Shown: piece after piece, positions 8,322 to 16,924 of the stretch | How positions within the stretch are numbered: the first letter of the stretch is position 1 | Layout: every line of letters begins with the position of its first letter | From: Planctomycetota bacterium | GTDB taxonomy: Bacteria; Planctomycetota; Phycisphaerae; Phycisphaerales; UBA5793 | Length of the DNA: 64,000 nt | Assembly: GCA_963205185.1 (NCBI GenBank) | Contig: CAUJHZ010000053.1 | Span: 1-64,000 of the forward strand | Direction of reading: 5' to 3' | Position numbers and translations under genes: made by a program | The notes under the pieces: generated by a model | What the model was told of the DNA's origin: nothing | The model's database searches: none | The model's input: the letters and a program-made list of their open reading frames with translations, nothing else

Positions 8322-9017
8322 ATGCGGGTCCTGGTCATCGAAGACAACCCGAAGATGGCGGAGGCCATTCGTAAAGGTCTCGTCGAGCACAACTACGTGG
8401 TCGAGGTGCGCCACCGCGGCTACGAGGGCGAAGACGAAGCCGTGGCCAACGAGTACGACGTCATCGTTCTCGACCGCATGCTGCCCGATCGAGATGGGAT
8501 CGACGTCTGCCGCAACCTGCGCAAGCGGCACATTGCGACGCCGATCCTTCTTCTGACCGCACTTTCGGGCACCAACCAGAAGGTGTCGGGGCTCGACGCC
8601 GGCGCCGACGACTACCTCGCCAAGCCGTTCGAGTTCGATGAACTCATTGCGCGCATTCGGGCTCTGCTCCGCCGCGGTCAGGCGTCCGAGTCGCGCATCC
8701 TCAAGTTCCACGATATCGAACTCGATCTTGATCAGCGGTCCGCCACGCGTGCCGGGGAGAAGATCAAGCTCTCAGCCAAGGAGTTCGCGCTGCTTGAGTA
8801 CCTGATGCGCAATCCCGATCGCGTGCTGACGCGCCAGTCGATCTCAGAAAAGGTCTGGGACATGAATTACGAGCCGTCCAGCAACGTGATTGACGTGTTC
8901 ATCTCCGCCTTGCGGCGCAAGATGGACCGTGATTTCGACCGCCCGCTGATTCACACGGTGATCGGAGCGGGATACCGGTTCGGGATCATGGATGATGAAC
9001 CCGTCGCGGGGAAGTAG
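8322..9017 (+). CDS. OmpR/PhoB-type response regulator
   Basis: 231 residues. ATG 8322 begins MRVLVIEDNPKMAEA with the acidic pocket E7-D8; D51 in VIVLDRMLPDRDG is the phosphoacceptor, LTALSG supplies the switch Thr/Ser, and LAKPFEF the conserved Lys. Residues about 130-225 are a winged-helix OmpR effector domain (KLSAKEFALLEYLMRNPDRV, ISEKVWDMNYEPSSNVIDVF, TVIGAGYRFG). GGAG precedes the start. The histidine kinase starts 21 bases after the stop, so they form a cognate pair. Targets are unknown; the surrounding stress genes are plausible ones (inference). Confidence 0.93.
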   Translation: MRVLVIEDNPKMAEAIRKGLVEHNYVVEVRHRGYEGEDEAVANEYDVIVLDRMLPDRDGIDVCRNLRKRHIATPILLLTALSGTNQKVSGLDAGADDYLAKPFEFDELIARIRALLRRGQASESRILKFHDIELDLDQRSATRAGEKIKLSAKEFALLEYLMRNPDRVLTRQSISEKVWDMNYEPSSNVIDVFISALRRKMDRDFDRPLIHTVIGAGYRFGIMDDEPVAGK

Positions 9018-9038
9018 CAGCCCCGCGCGGCCGCCGCC

Positions 9039-10517
9039 ATGCCCGCCTACAAGGCCACACTTCGACTCAAACTCACACTGTGGTTCCTGGTGATCTTCGC
9101 AGTCGTGTTCCTGGCGCTGCTCGCCGGCGTCTGGCAGATGCACCGCCGCACCGGTCGCGAAACGATCGAAACCCATCTCGAAGGTCTGGCCGAAGGCGTC
9201 GCGAGCGATCTGCGCGGCGCCGATGCGCGGCTGAGCGCGGTCGGGTTGCTGCCGTTTCAGCCCGTCGATCGCACCTTCGCGATTCTCGGCGTGCGCGACG
9301 GCTCGGGCGGGGTCATCGCCTCGCGCTGGCGAGTGGACACCGAAGCCCTGCCCGCGCTGGATCCGCCGGCGAATACCCCGCGCATCGCGTTTCACCGCCT
9401 CAGCGGTGAGCGCGCCAGCCGCCTGCCCGGCCGTTCGCTCGAAACGGTCATGGTCACCTACCGGTACCGCACGCCAGACGGCGAGACGCGTTACCTTGAT
9501 CTGGCGAATCTCACGGACCTGGGCGCGGCCGAGAGTGCGTTCCTCTACGACGTGTTACTCGTTGGCGCGCTGGGCGCGCTGCTCGCCTCGGCCGTCGCGT
9601 CGTGGGTGATCGCCGGCCGGGCGGTCACCCCGCTCAAGCAGATCGGCGAAGCGGCCAGACGCCTCGATCCCGATCACGTGCAGGACCGCATCGTTGTCGA
9701 GTCTCCCGATCCGGAGGTCGAGCGCCTTCAGACCGAACTCAACGAAGCGCTCTCGCGCATCGAAGAAGGCTACCGCGCGCAGGAGCGGTTCATCAGCAAC
9801 GTCGCGCACGATCTCAAGACGCCCATCTCCGTCATGCTCGCCGAATCGCAGGTCTGGCGGCCCGAGACCGCAACGCGCGACGAAGTCGGCGATTATCGAG
9901 AGAGCATGATCAAAGAGATGCAGCGCCTCGGGGGCCTGGTCGAGGGTTTTCTCACCCTGGCCCGCGCCGACCAGGGCGAGGCGCTGGCGCGCATGACCGA
10001 GGTCGCTCTCAATGACCTGATCGTCGAGGCGGTGGCCGAGTGCAGTGTCGAAGCGGCGCAGCAGCACGTGCACCTGCTGGCCCACCTTGAAGAGGACGAG
10101 AGCCGCGGCGACGCCGTGCTGCACGGCGATCCGGATCTGCTGCGCACCATGCTTGTCAACCTGATGCGCAATGCCGTGCGCCATTCCCCGCCGGGTGAGT
10201 CGGTCCATATCGCCACAAGCCACGTGGATGCGCGGGCCCGGATCAGCGTGCAGGACGCCGGCCCTGGCGTACCCGAAGAGTTCCGCCGGCGCATCTTTGA
10301 GCGGTTCGTGCGGGTGCCCGGCAATGACGGCTCCGTGGGTGGTACGGGCCTCGGGCTGGCGATCGCGATGAGCGTGGCCAGGATGCACGGCGGCGGGATC
10401 GAGGTGCACAACTGCCGTCCACACGGCTGCGCTTTTGTGGTGGACCTGCCGCGGGCCCCGGAAGATGTGGCGAAGGACGACGCGGCCGCAGGCGAGACGC
10501 CCCCGGACGCCGGCTGA
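9039..10517 (+). CDS. sensor histidine kinase (HAMP-HisKA-HATPase)
   Basis: 492 residues. Transmembrane helix 1 is at about 9-31, a periplasmic sensor of about 140 residues follows, helix 2 is near 173-195, then HAMP (residues 196-248). HisKA carries H257 in SNVAHDLKTPISVM. The ATPase domain shows the N box (LVNLMRNAVRHSP), G1 (VQDAGPGVPEEF), F box (RIFERFVRV) and G2 (GGTGLGLAIAMSV), all intact. It should autophosphorylate H257 and pass phosphate to the regulator encoded just upstream. The sensor domain has no motif I recognise, so the signal is unknown. Confidence 0.93.
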   Translation: MPAYKATLRLKLTLWFLVIFAVVFLALLAGVWQMHRRTGRETIETHLEGLAEGVASDLRGADARLSAVGLLPFQPVDRTFAILGVRDGSGGVIASRWRVDTEALPALDPPANTPRIAFHRLSGERASRLPGRSLETVMVTYRYRTPDGETRYLDLANLTDLGAAESAFLYDVLLVGALGALLASAVASWVIAGRAVTPLKQIGEAARRLDPDHVQDRIVVESPDPEVERLQTELNEALSRIEEGYRAQERFISNVAHDLKTPISVMLAESQVWRPETATRDEVGDYRESMIKEMQRLGGLVEGFLTLARADQGEALARMTEVALNDLIVEAVAECSVEAAQQHVHLLAHLEEDESRGDAVLHGDPDLLRTMLVNLMRNAVRHSPPGESVHIATSHVDARARISVQDAGPGVPEEFRRRIFERFVRVPGNDGSVGGTGLGLAIAMSVARMHGGGIEVHNCRPHGCAFVVDLPRAPEDVAKDDAAAGETPPDAG

Positions 10518-10825
10518 TTCTGCGTTCGTTCTTCGGGCGAGACCGCGGCCGCTGCCGCTTAAGCGGGATTTCATGCCGATCTCAGCCGCGATTCATCATC
10601 GATCGGTAAAGTGAAGTGCAGTCAGAGAAAAGAGCCGCCGCGTTGTCGGCGACGATCGAATATCAGCGGATGCGGCGAGGTGTGAGCCGCGCCGCGAGAC
10701 GAACAGGGGGACGAAGCCACACGACCATGTCAGCTCAATAGAGGCGACTTGCTCGCATTGACCTGGACCGTGAGCCCGCCCCCTTCTTGACCAACTTCAA
10801 CCTCAGCCACAGAGGAGCATCAGCT
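10518..10825. other. 308-base intergenic region
   Basis: It lies between the kinase stop and the DUF883 gene, both rightward. I found no convincing open frame, terminator or consensus promoter; only scattered GC-rich short palindromes such as GCGGCCGC. Confidence 0.4.
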
Positions 10826-11134
10826 ATGACATCTGCATCAACGAGAGCCGAACAGTCGCGCGAACAGAGCCACTCCGCGGCCCGTGACATCAAGAACGAC
10901 CTGAGCCGTCTGAAGGAAGACGCCTCGCGCGCCGCTTCCGGCGTCGCCGAAACCGGCCGCGAGTACATCCGGGCCGGCCGCGAGCGGGCCATGGAGGCGG
11001 GACATCGCATCAGCGAGACGGGGCGCGATTCGTACGAGCGATTCTGCGACTACGTGTCGGAGAATCCGACGACTTCGATCCTCATCGCACTGGGAGTGGG
11101 CGCTGTCATCTCTCGCCTGCTGCCCCACAGGTAA
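10826..11134 (+). CDS. DUF883 (YqjD/ElaB-like) membrane-anchored protein
   Basis: 102 residues. AGAGGAG (10811-10817) fixes ATG 10826. A long polar amphipathic helix (residues about 5-75, many Arg/Glu/Ala) leads to a short C-terminal membrane helix (TSILIALGVGAVISRLL). This is the DUF883 plan; E. coli relatives YqjD/ElaB are inner-membrane-anchored, stationary-phase-induced and bind ribosomes. The next gene is a holin_3_6 (YqjE-like) protein, reproducing the yqjD-yqjE neighbourhood. Confidence 0.8.
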   Translation: MTSASTRAEQSREQSHSAARDIKNDLSRLKEDASRAASGVAETGREYIRAGRERAMEAGHRISETGRDSYERFCDYVSENPTTSILIALGVGAVISRLLPHR

Positions 11135-11146
11135 GTGAAGCATTCG

Positions 11147-11785
11147 ATGATTGAGCGCTTGCGCCAAATCAGCGAGAGCGGCTGGGTCGCCCTGGAGGCT
11201 CAGTTCGCGTTCATCCGCAGCAGGGCAGTCCAGACCGGACTGCTCATCGCCGCGCTCGTCATGGCCGGTTGCGTGGCGGGCGCGGCGGTCTGCGCTCTGC
11301 TGCTCAGCTTCGTCTGGGCGCTGGCGCTGGCGATGGGGATGACGTGGGCGCTGATGCTCGTCTCGGGCGTCGTGGTGCTGGCCGCTGCGGCGGTCGGCGC
11401 CGTGGTGTACGTCAAGGCGCAGCGCGCCGTCGAACGGGCCGAGAAGCAGGCCGCCGAGGCGCGCTGGCAATTCCGCGAAGCGTTCAGGTCCGAGGAGGCG
11501 AAGCCCGGGGCAGCCAGGGACAAACCCGGCCTGGGCGAGCAGGCGGTTTCGATCCTCACAGCGCATCCGAAACTGGTCGCCAGCGGCCTGTTCGCCACCG
11601 CCAGTGTCGTGGGCATCCGCCGGACCATCTCGGTGCTGCGGACTGCGGCGGCGATTGTCAGCGCCGGCGCCGTGGCCAGCTCGCTCAAACATGCGGACGA
11701 TCAGCGCACCGATGAGCATCGCGGCAACGGCCGCGCGGATCGGCCGCGCCAGGCGACGCCGCGCGTCCGCGAGCGCGCGAAATGA
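11147..11785 (+). CDS. phage holin_3_6/YqjE-like membrane protein
   Basis: 212 residues from ATG 11147; a GTG at 11135, directly after the DUF883 stop, would add four residues and cannot be excluded. Two adjacent hydrophobic helices (TGLLIAALVMAGCVAGAAVC and LALAMGMTWALMLVSGVVVL) are followed by a charged helix (VKAQRAVERAEKQAAEARW) and an amphipathic tail. This matches the two-TM YqjE/holin_3_6 family, which despite the name is not lytic. The stop overlaps the next start (ATGA), so the lipoprotein gene is translationally coupled. Confidence 0.72.
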   Translation: MIERLRQISESGWVALEAQFAFIRSRAVQTGLLIAALVMAGCVAGAAVCALLLSFVWALALAMGMTWALMLVSGVVVLAAAAVGAVVYVKAQRAVERAEKQAAEARWQFREAFRSEEAKPGAARDKPGLGEQAVSILTAHPKLVASGLFATASVVGIRRTISVLRTAAAIVSAGAVASSLKHADDQRTDEHRGNGRADRPRQATPRVRERAK

Positions 11786-12189
11786 CGAGCGGTCGTCGTT
11801 CCATCGCCGCCGCTTCGGGCTTGGCGCTGCTGGCGCTGAGCGCCTGCTCGAACCAGCACGACCTCACCATGCGCATGCACCTGTCCGAGCCCATTCGCGT
11901 CGAAGGCCCGATGATGGTCTTCGAGGGCATGTACATCAGCGATGCGCTCTTTGAGCGGATCAAGGTCGGCGAGACAACCGAGGATTGGGTCATTGCCCTG
12001 CTCGGCGAGCCGACGACCATCTCCGAACTCGACGACGGCACCGAAGTGTGAAGGTGGGTCTACCGCGAGAAGGGCTTCAACACCTCCGTCGTCAGCGTAC
12101 TTGAGGACGAGGACACCCCGACGCTGCCCCAGGTCCTCACTTTCGTTCGCATGCGCGACGGCACGGTCATCGAAAAGTGGCGCGGCTGA
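11782..12189 (+). pseudogene. SmpA/BamE-like lipoprotein interrupted by an in-frame UGA
   Basis: ATG 11782 overlaps the upstream stop. A lipoprotein signal (GLALLALSACSN) is followed by a domain with FERIKVGETTEDWVIALLGE and PTTISELDDGTEV, as in small SmpA/OmlA/BamE-like folds. UGA at 12049-12051 stops the frame after 89 codons, but the same frame continues for 45 codons (RWVYREKGFNTSVVSV... MRDGTVIEKWRG) to UGA 12187-12189, and that continuation is the natural second half of the beta sheet. One base change (UGG or CGA to UGA) explains it. Readthrough is possible; the truncated 89-residue product would lack the last strands. Confidence 0.7.
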
Positions 12190-12344
12190 ATCGGGGCTCA
12201 CGCACATGGTCATGCCGAGCGTAGGCAGGCATCCGCGCACACCCAGGCAGGTCCATGTTTTCTTGTAAATGCCGCGCCTTCGGCCGCAGACTCGCGGCCT
12301 TCCGCCCGCCCGGCAATGGCTGGGAATCCCAGCGCAGAAAAAAA

Positions 12345-12436
<92 letters not shown>

Positions 12437-12594
12437 GGCAACAGACTTCGTCGGGGATTATCGGCGGCGCATGCCCCCCGGTCAACACAAAGATGCGCTC
12501 TGCACGCTGGTCCCGCACAATTCAGCCGCCGTACCGCGAAACCCCGACTGCTTCTCGGGCACCTCGGCATTGGCGGAGCCAGTCGCAGCACTCG

Positions 12595-13920
12595 CTACTG
12601 GATCAGTACGGCATCGCTCGTGGCGCAGGTTTCCACATCCAGCAGTTGCGCCCTCCCGCCGCAGACCGCATGCGAGACGATCGACCGGACGGACCCAGAG
12701 CCGTTCGCATCGGAGCGAGTGGTGTAGACGAGTTGCAGCGAATCCGTTGAGAGGCCCAACCGAGTGCCGGCGCAGGGCCGCCCACCGGGGATCACGACGT
12801 TGCCGGTTGAACGGGCGTAGAGCAACGCGACGAGCCCCTCCGGACTGGAACATGACCAAGACGCCGTCGCAAGACCGCCCACAGAGCAGTTTGGGAAGTC
12901 GATTGTCAACTGTGGTTGGCGGCGGAATTCCCAAGTGTCGCCGAGAAAGGTGTTACCGTCTGGTGAGCCACCGAAGAGAATCACGGCCCGGCGTCGGCTG
13001 TCGTAGGCCATTTCGGGCGATATACGCAAGGGAGGTGATCCGACGCCGATCTGCGTCCATCGCGTTCCATCCCATTCCCAAGTGTCATCGCGCAAACCGA
13101 TTTGTTCATCAAGGCCGCCGTAAAGGACGATCATGCCGCGCGTCGAGTCATACGTCATCTTTGGTTCGGCTCGCGGCGACGGCCCTTCGGTGGCCACTTG
13201 AGTCCAGACAGCGCCATTCCACGTCCACGTGTCGCTGAATCGCACTCCGTTGTACGTCCAGCCTCCGAAAAGAACAGTAACGCCGCGGGCGGAGTCAAAT
13301 GCCATTGCGTGATCCCATCGGGCGGGAGGGCCGCTCTCAGCGACTCGTGTCCAAGTGGAGCCGCTCAGTTCCCACGTCTCCGGAAAGCTGCCCGGTCCGA
13401 GTCCGCCAAACACCACTGATACATCGCGGACACTGTCGTAGGCCATCGCGTGCCCATAGCGGCGGTACGGACCCTCAGTGGCAATCTGAGTCCACTCCAC
13501 GCCATCCCAGGCCCAGGTATCTCCGTAGTAAGTGCCGAGTCTTCCGATTCCACCGAAGAGAATCGTCCGCCGCAAGCGCGAGTCATACACCATCGCCTGC
13601 GACCATCGCGGAGCGGGGCCGCTCTCAGCCACGAGCCTCCACACATTTCCGCTCCAAGTCCATGTATCGCCGTAATGCTCATGCGCGCCGCCGCCAAACA
13701 GCACGGTGACGCCACGTTGCTCGTCGAATGCCATGCTGCAACTCCACCGCGGCGGCGGCCCCTCCATGGAGCGCAGAACCCACTCCATGCAGGATTGCGC
13801 GCGAACGCTCGGTGCAAGGAGCGCGGCGGCGATAGCCGCGACGGCAGCCGGCAGCGCCACCCGCAGCCTGCCCGGTAACGACCGGCGCATGCGCGCTCCG
13901 AATTGCAGTGAATTGACCAT
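12595..13920 (-). CDS. secreted kelch-repeat protein
   Basis: 441 residues from ATG 13920, chosen for the GGGAGG 9 bases upstream and the signal peptide (LRVALPAAVAAIAAALLAPSVRAQ). Residues about 50-335 contain six kelch units of the form MAYDS...VLFGG...GDTWEWDG..WT, which should close a beta propeller. The last 100 residues hold paired cysteines (NCSVGG, SWSCSSPEG, PCAG, HAVCGG, TCATSD) and look like a separate disulfide-stabilised domain. It should be exported to periplasm or cell surface; the ligand is unknown. It lies alone, between tRNA-Ser and the flotillin operon. Confidence 0.85.
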   Translation of the reverse strand: MVNSLQFGARMRRSLPGRLRVALPAAVAAIAAALLAPSVRAQSCMEWVLRSMEGPPPRWSCSMAFDEQRGVTVLFGGGAHEHYGDTWTWSGNVWRLVAESGPAPRWSQAMVYDSRLRRTILFGGIGRLGTYYGDTWAWDGVEWTQIATEGPYRRYGHAMAYDSVRDVSVVFGGLGPGSFPETWELSGSTWTRVAESGPPARWDHAMAFDSARGVTVLFGGWTYNGVRFSDTWTWNGAVWTQVATEGPSPRAEPKMTYDSTRGMIVLYGGLDEQIGLRDDTWEWDGTRWTQIGVGSPPLRISPEMAYDSRRRAVILFGGSPDGNTFLGDTWEFRRQPQLTIDFPNCSVGGLATASWSCSSPEGLVALLYARSTGNVVIPGGRPCAGTRLGLSTDSLQLVYTTRSDANGSGSVRSIVSHAVCGGRAQLLDVETCATSDAVLIQ

Positions 13921-14212
13921 CCTCGATGCCTCCCGTCGTCGGTGTTTCGGCTCCTCACCTCGATCCGGCAACAGACACCAATATACCACGGATCCGGGCA
14001 GTGGTGGGCTTTCGGAGCAAGAAACCCGCGCAAATCAGTTGCCATTCGGTTCACTCGCCGATTGCGCAGAAGCTTGGCTGCGGTCGGTGCACGGGTGCCG
14101 CCCCGTCACCCGTCCCGAATCTCGGGCACGGGGACAGGTCCGCCTCCCATTAACAGGTCATAATGACAGTGTCCACCGGTGGGCCTACGGCGGCCTGCGA
14201 AGGAGGTGCGTG

Positions 14213-14848
14213 GTGCTTGAACAGATGACTTCCGATTTCGCTCCGCTCTTTGCGATTCCAGCAATCGCGGGATCGTTCTTCTTTCTGCTCCGCTTCATCA
14301 TGATGATCGCCGGCGCGGGCTTTGATGGCGATGCCGGCGGGCACGACATGGGCGGACACGATCTCGGCGCGCACGACTTCGACGCCGGGGGCGATGCCGG
14401 GGATGGCGCCAGCCACCACCACGATGACTCGACCGATTCTTTCAAAGTCCTCTCGATCCAGTCCATCGCCGGCTTCATCATGGGCTTTGGCTGGGGCGGT
14501 CTGGGCGCGTATCGCGGCCTGGGGTGGGACATCGAGATGAGCCTGCTCGCGGCGATCGCCGGCGGCGGGCTCATCGTCTGGATCCTCGCGATGATCTTCA
14601 AGTCCATCGGCCTGCTGCACGCCAGCGGGAACATCGCGATTCAGGATGCCGTCGGCTGCACGGGCTCGGTCTACGTCGGCGTGCCGGCGCGGAACGAGGG
14701 CCGGGGCAAGGTGCGCCTCGTCGTCAACAGCCGCGCCCGCATCTTCAACGCCGTGAGCAGTGGCGAAGAACTTCCGCGCAACACGCGCGTTAAAGTGGTG
14801 ATGGTCAACCGCGACAACACCGTAACGATCGCGCGCGACGATTCATGA
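14213..14848 (+). CDS. NfeD-like membrane protein with His/Asp-rich segment (flotillin partner)
   Basis: 211 residues. GTG 14213 lies 6 bases after AAGGAGG; ATG 14225 is an alternative. Helix 1 (FAIPAIAGSFFFLLRFIMM) is followed by a segment packed with Gly, His and Asp (GGHDMGGHDLGAHDFDAGG, SHHHDDS), then two more helices (IAGFIMGFGWGGLGAYRG, LLAAIAGGGLIVWILAMIF) and a C-terminal OB-like beta domain (GCTGSVYVGVPARN, TRVKVVMVNRDNTVTIARD). This arrangement and the flotillin gene 56 bases downstream fit the NfeD/YqiJ class that pairs with flotillins. The His/Asp stretch could bind metal (inference). Confidence 0.75.
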   Translation: MLEQMTSDFAPLFAIPAIAGSFFFLLRFIMMIAGAGFDGDAGGHDMGGHDLGAHDFDAGGDAGDGASHHHDDSTDSFKVLSIQSIAGFIMGFGWGGLGAYRGLGWDIEMSLLAAIAGGGLIVWILAMIFKSIGLLHASGNIAIQDAVGCTGSVYVGVPARNEGRGKVRLVVNSRARIFNAVSSGEELPRNTRVKVVMVNRDNTVTIARDDS

Positions 14849-14904
14849 CGCATCGCGGGAGTAGAAACTGACGGCAACGCGCCCGTCATCAGAAGGGGGC
14901 CGCC

Positions 14905-16521
14905 ATGGCACACGACGTACTTGAGACGCTTGCTCAGGTCAACCCGATCTTCCTCATCGGCTTTCCTGCCGCCGCAACGGTGGTCTTTCTGGGCATGGTG
15001 TGGTTTGTCGCGTCGAGGTACCGCCGCTGTCCGAGCAACCGCATTCTCGTCGTCTACGGCAAGGTCGGAGGCAGCCGGGCCGCCAAGTGTCTGCACGGTG
15101 GCGGCACGTTTGTCTGGCCGCTTGCCCAGGACTACGCGTATCTCTCCCTTGAGCCGCTGGTCATCGAAATCCCGCTCGAAGGCGCGCTGTCGTACAACAA
15201 CATCCGCGTGAACGTGCCCGCGACGTTCACCGTCGGCATCTCGACTGATCCGGTGCTCATGAACAATGCCGCTGAGCGCCTGCTCATGCTCGACGATCGC
15301 AAGATCCGCGAGCAGGCCCAGGACATCATCCTCGGCCAGTTGCGCCTGGTCATCGCCACGCTGTCGATCGAGGAGATCAACAAGGACCGCGAGAAGTTCA
15401 TGGCCCTGATCAATGAGAACGTTGAACAGGAAATCAACAAGATCGGCCTTGAACTGATCAACGTGAACATCCGCGACATCACCGACGAGAGCGGCTATAT
15501 CGAGGCCATCGGCAAGCGCGCCGCGGCGGAAGCGGTGAACCGCGCCAAAGTCGAAGTGGCCCAGCAGGAGCGCGAAGGCGCCACGGGCGAGGCGATCGCG
15601 GTGCGCGAGAAGATGGTGAACGTCGCGCGCGAAAGCGCCTCGGCCGCGGAAGGCAAGAAGGAAGCCGAGCGGCGTCAGCGCGTGACGCTGGCCAAACTCG
15701 AAGCCGCGTCGGTGACGGGCGAAGTGGAGTCGAAGCGAGACCAGGAAATCGCCACGGCTCAGCGCATGGCCGAAACGGTCGCCGCCACCAAGACCGCCGA
15801 GCAGGAGCAGCGCATCCGCGTCGCCGACGCCGAGTCGCTGGCGGTGGATGGCGAGAACACGGCGAACGCAAAGATCGCCGAGTCGAACGCGAGACTGGCC
15901 GAGATTCGCGCCGAAGCCAAGCGGCGCGCCGAAGTCGCGGCGGCCAAGGCGCTCGAAGCCGTGCTCATCGCCGAGCGCGAGCAGGAACTGGCGCGTCTGG
16001 CAAAGGTCGAACTCGCTCCTCAGGAAATCGAGAAGAAGCGCATCGAGATCGCGGCCGAGGCCGAAGCCGAGAAGCTGCGCCGCGAAGCCCGCGGCAACGC
16101 CGACGCGATCCTCGCCAAGTACATGGCCGAGGCAGAAGGTATTCAGAAGGTGCTCGAAGCCAAGGCCGAAGGCTACCGCAAACTCGTCGCCGCGTGCGCC
16201 GAGAACCCGCAGGTCGCGCCGACGCTGCTCATGATCGAGCAGTTGCCCACGATCGTCGCCGAGCAGGTCAAGGCCATTCAGAATCTCAAGATCGACAAGA
16301 TCACTGTCTGGGACAGCGGCCGCAACGGCCACGGGCAGAACGGCTCGACGGCGGACTTCCTGTCGAGCCTGATCGGTTCGCTGCCGGCCATGCACGAACT
16401 GGCCAGGCAGGCGGGCGTCGAACTACCCAGTGTGCTGGGCAAAGTGCGCGAGAACGGCGATACGGCGCGGCCGTTTTATGCCGGTCGAAGTGAGATCATT
16501 CCCGAGCCGGACAAGGGATGA
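14905..16521 (+). CDS. flotillin-family protein (SPFH domain)
   Basis: 538 residues. The N-terminal membrane helix (IFLIGFPAAATVVFLGMVWF) precedes an SPFH domain at about 45-210 (RILVVYGKVGG, FVWPLAQDYAYLSLEPLVIE, VRVNVPATFTVGIS-type strands). Residues about 210-440 are an Ala/Glu/Lys/Arg coiled coil with EA-rich repeats, and the tail reads QVKAIQNLKIDKITVWDSG, typical of flotillin/YqiK. These proteins oligomerise on the cytoplasmic membrane face and organise membrane domains. The NfeD-like partner is upstream and a zinc-ribbon gene starts 28 bases downstream. Confidence 0.93.
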   Translation: MAHDVLETLAQVNPIFLIGFPAAATVVFLGMVWFVASRYRRCPSNRILVVYGKVGGSRAAKCLHGGGTFVWPLAQDYAYLSLEPLVIEIPLEGALSYNNIRVNVPATFTVGISTDPVLMNNAAERLLMLDDRKIREQAQDIILGQLRLVIATLSIEEINKDREKFMALINENVEQEINKIGLELINVNIRDITDESGYIEAIGKRAAAEAVNRAKVEVAQQEREGATGEAIAVREKMVNVARESASAAEGKKEAERRQRVTLAKLEAASVTGEVESKRDQEIATAQRMAETVAATKTAEQEQRIRVADAESLAVDGENTANAKIAESNARLAEIRAEAKRRAEVAAAKALEAVLIAEREQELARLAKVELAPQEIEKKRIEIAAEAEAEKLRREARGNADAILAKYMAEAEGIQKVLEAKAEGYRKLVAACAENPQVAPTLLMIEQLPTIVAEQVKAIQNLKIDKITVWDSGRNGHGQNGSTADFLSSLIGSLPAMHELARQAGVELPSVLGKVRENGDTARPFYAGRSEIIPEPDKG

Positions 16522-16549
16522 CGGCGAGTTTGCCTGAATGGAGGTGGCC

Positions 16550-16924
16550 ATGAACTGCCCGAAATGCAACGCCACGATGGAGAGCGTCTCGTTCGAAGAG
16601 ATCGAGGTGGATCGCTGCACGTCCTGCGGCGGGCTGTGGTTTGACCTGCGCGAGCACGAAGAACTCAAACAGCGGCGCGGCAGCGAGGCGATTGACACCG
16701 GCGACCACGCCGTCGGCCGCGCCGGCAATGCCAAGGGCGACATCACCTGCCCGCGCTGCCATGCGAGAATGGTCCGCATGGTCGATCACGAGCAGCCGCA
16801 CATCTGGTACGAGCAGTGCAGCACGTGCGGCGGCGCGTACTTTGACGCCGGTGAATTCCGCGATTTCAAGAAGCACACGCCCGGCGATCTCATTCGCCGC
16901 TGGCGCGCCAAAGCCCGTCCATGA
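16550..16924 (+). CDS. tandem zf-TFIIB-type zinc ribbon protein
   Basis: 124 residues. ATG 16550 follows GGAGG by 6 bases; an ATG four codons upstream overlaps that ribosome site and is rejected. Two ribbons are visible: C3-P-K-C6 with C23-T-S-C26 in the pattern CTSCGGLWFD, and CPRCHARM with CSTCGGAYFD. The C-terminal CGGxxFDxxEF signature is that of the zf-TFIIB family. Each should bind one zinc; the role is unknown. It sits in the flotillin operon and its stop overlaps the next start (ATGA). Confidence 0.85.
   Translation: MNCPKCNATMESVSFEEIEVDRCTSCGGLWFDLREHEELKQRRGSEAIDTGDHAVGRAGNAKGDITCPRCHARMVRMVDHEQPHIWYEQCSTCGGAYFDAGEFRDFKKHTPGDLIRRWRAKARP

Noticed and set aside
12049-12051. UGA as a selenocysteine codon
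   Set aside because: The family is not a selenoprotein family, the neighbouring residues are not redox-like, and I see no obvious SECIS hairpin by eye. A simple nonsense change is more likely.
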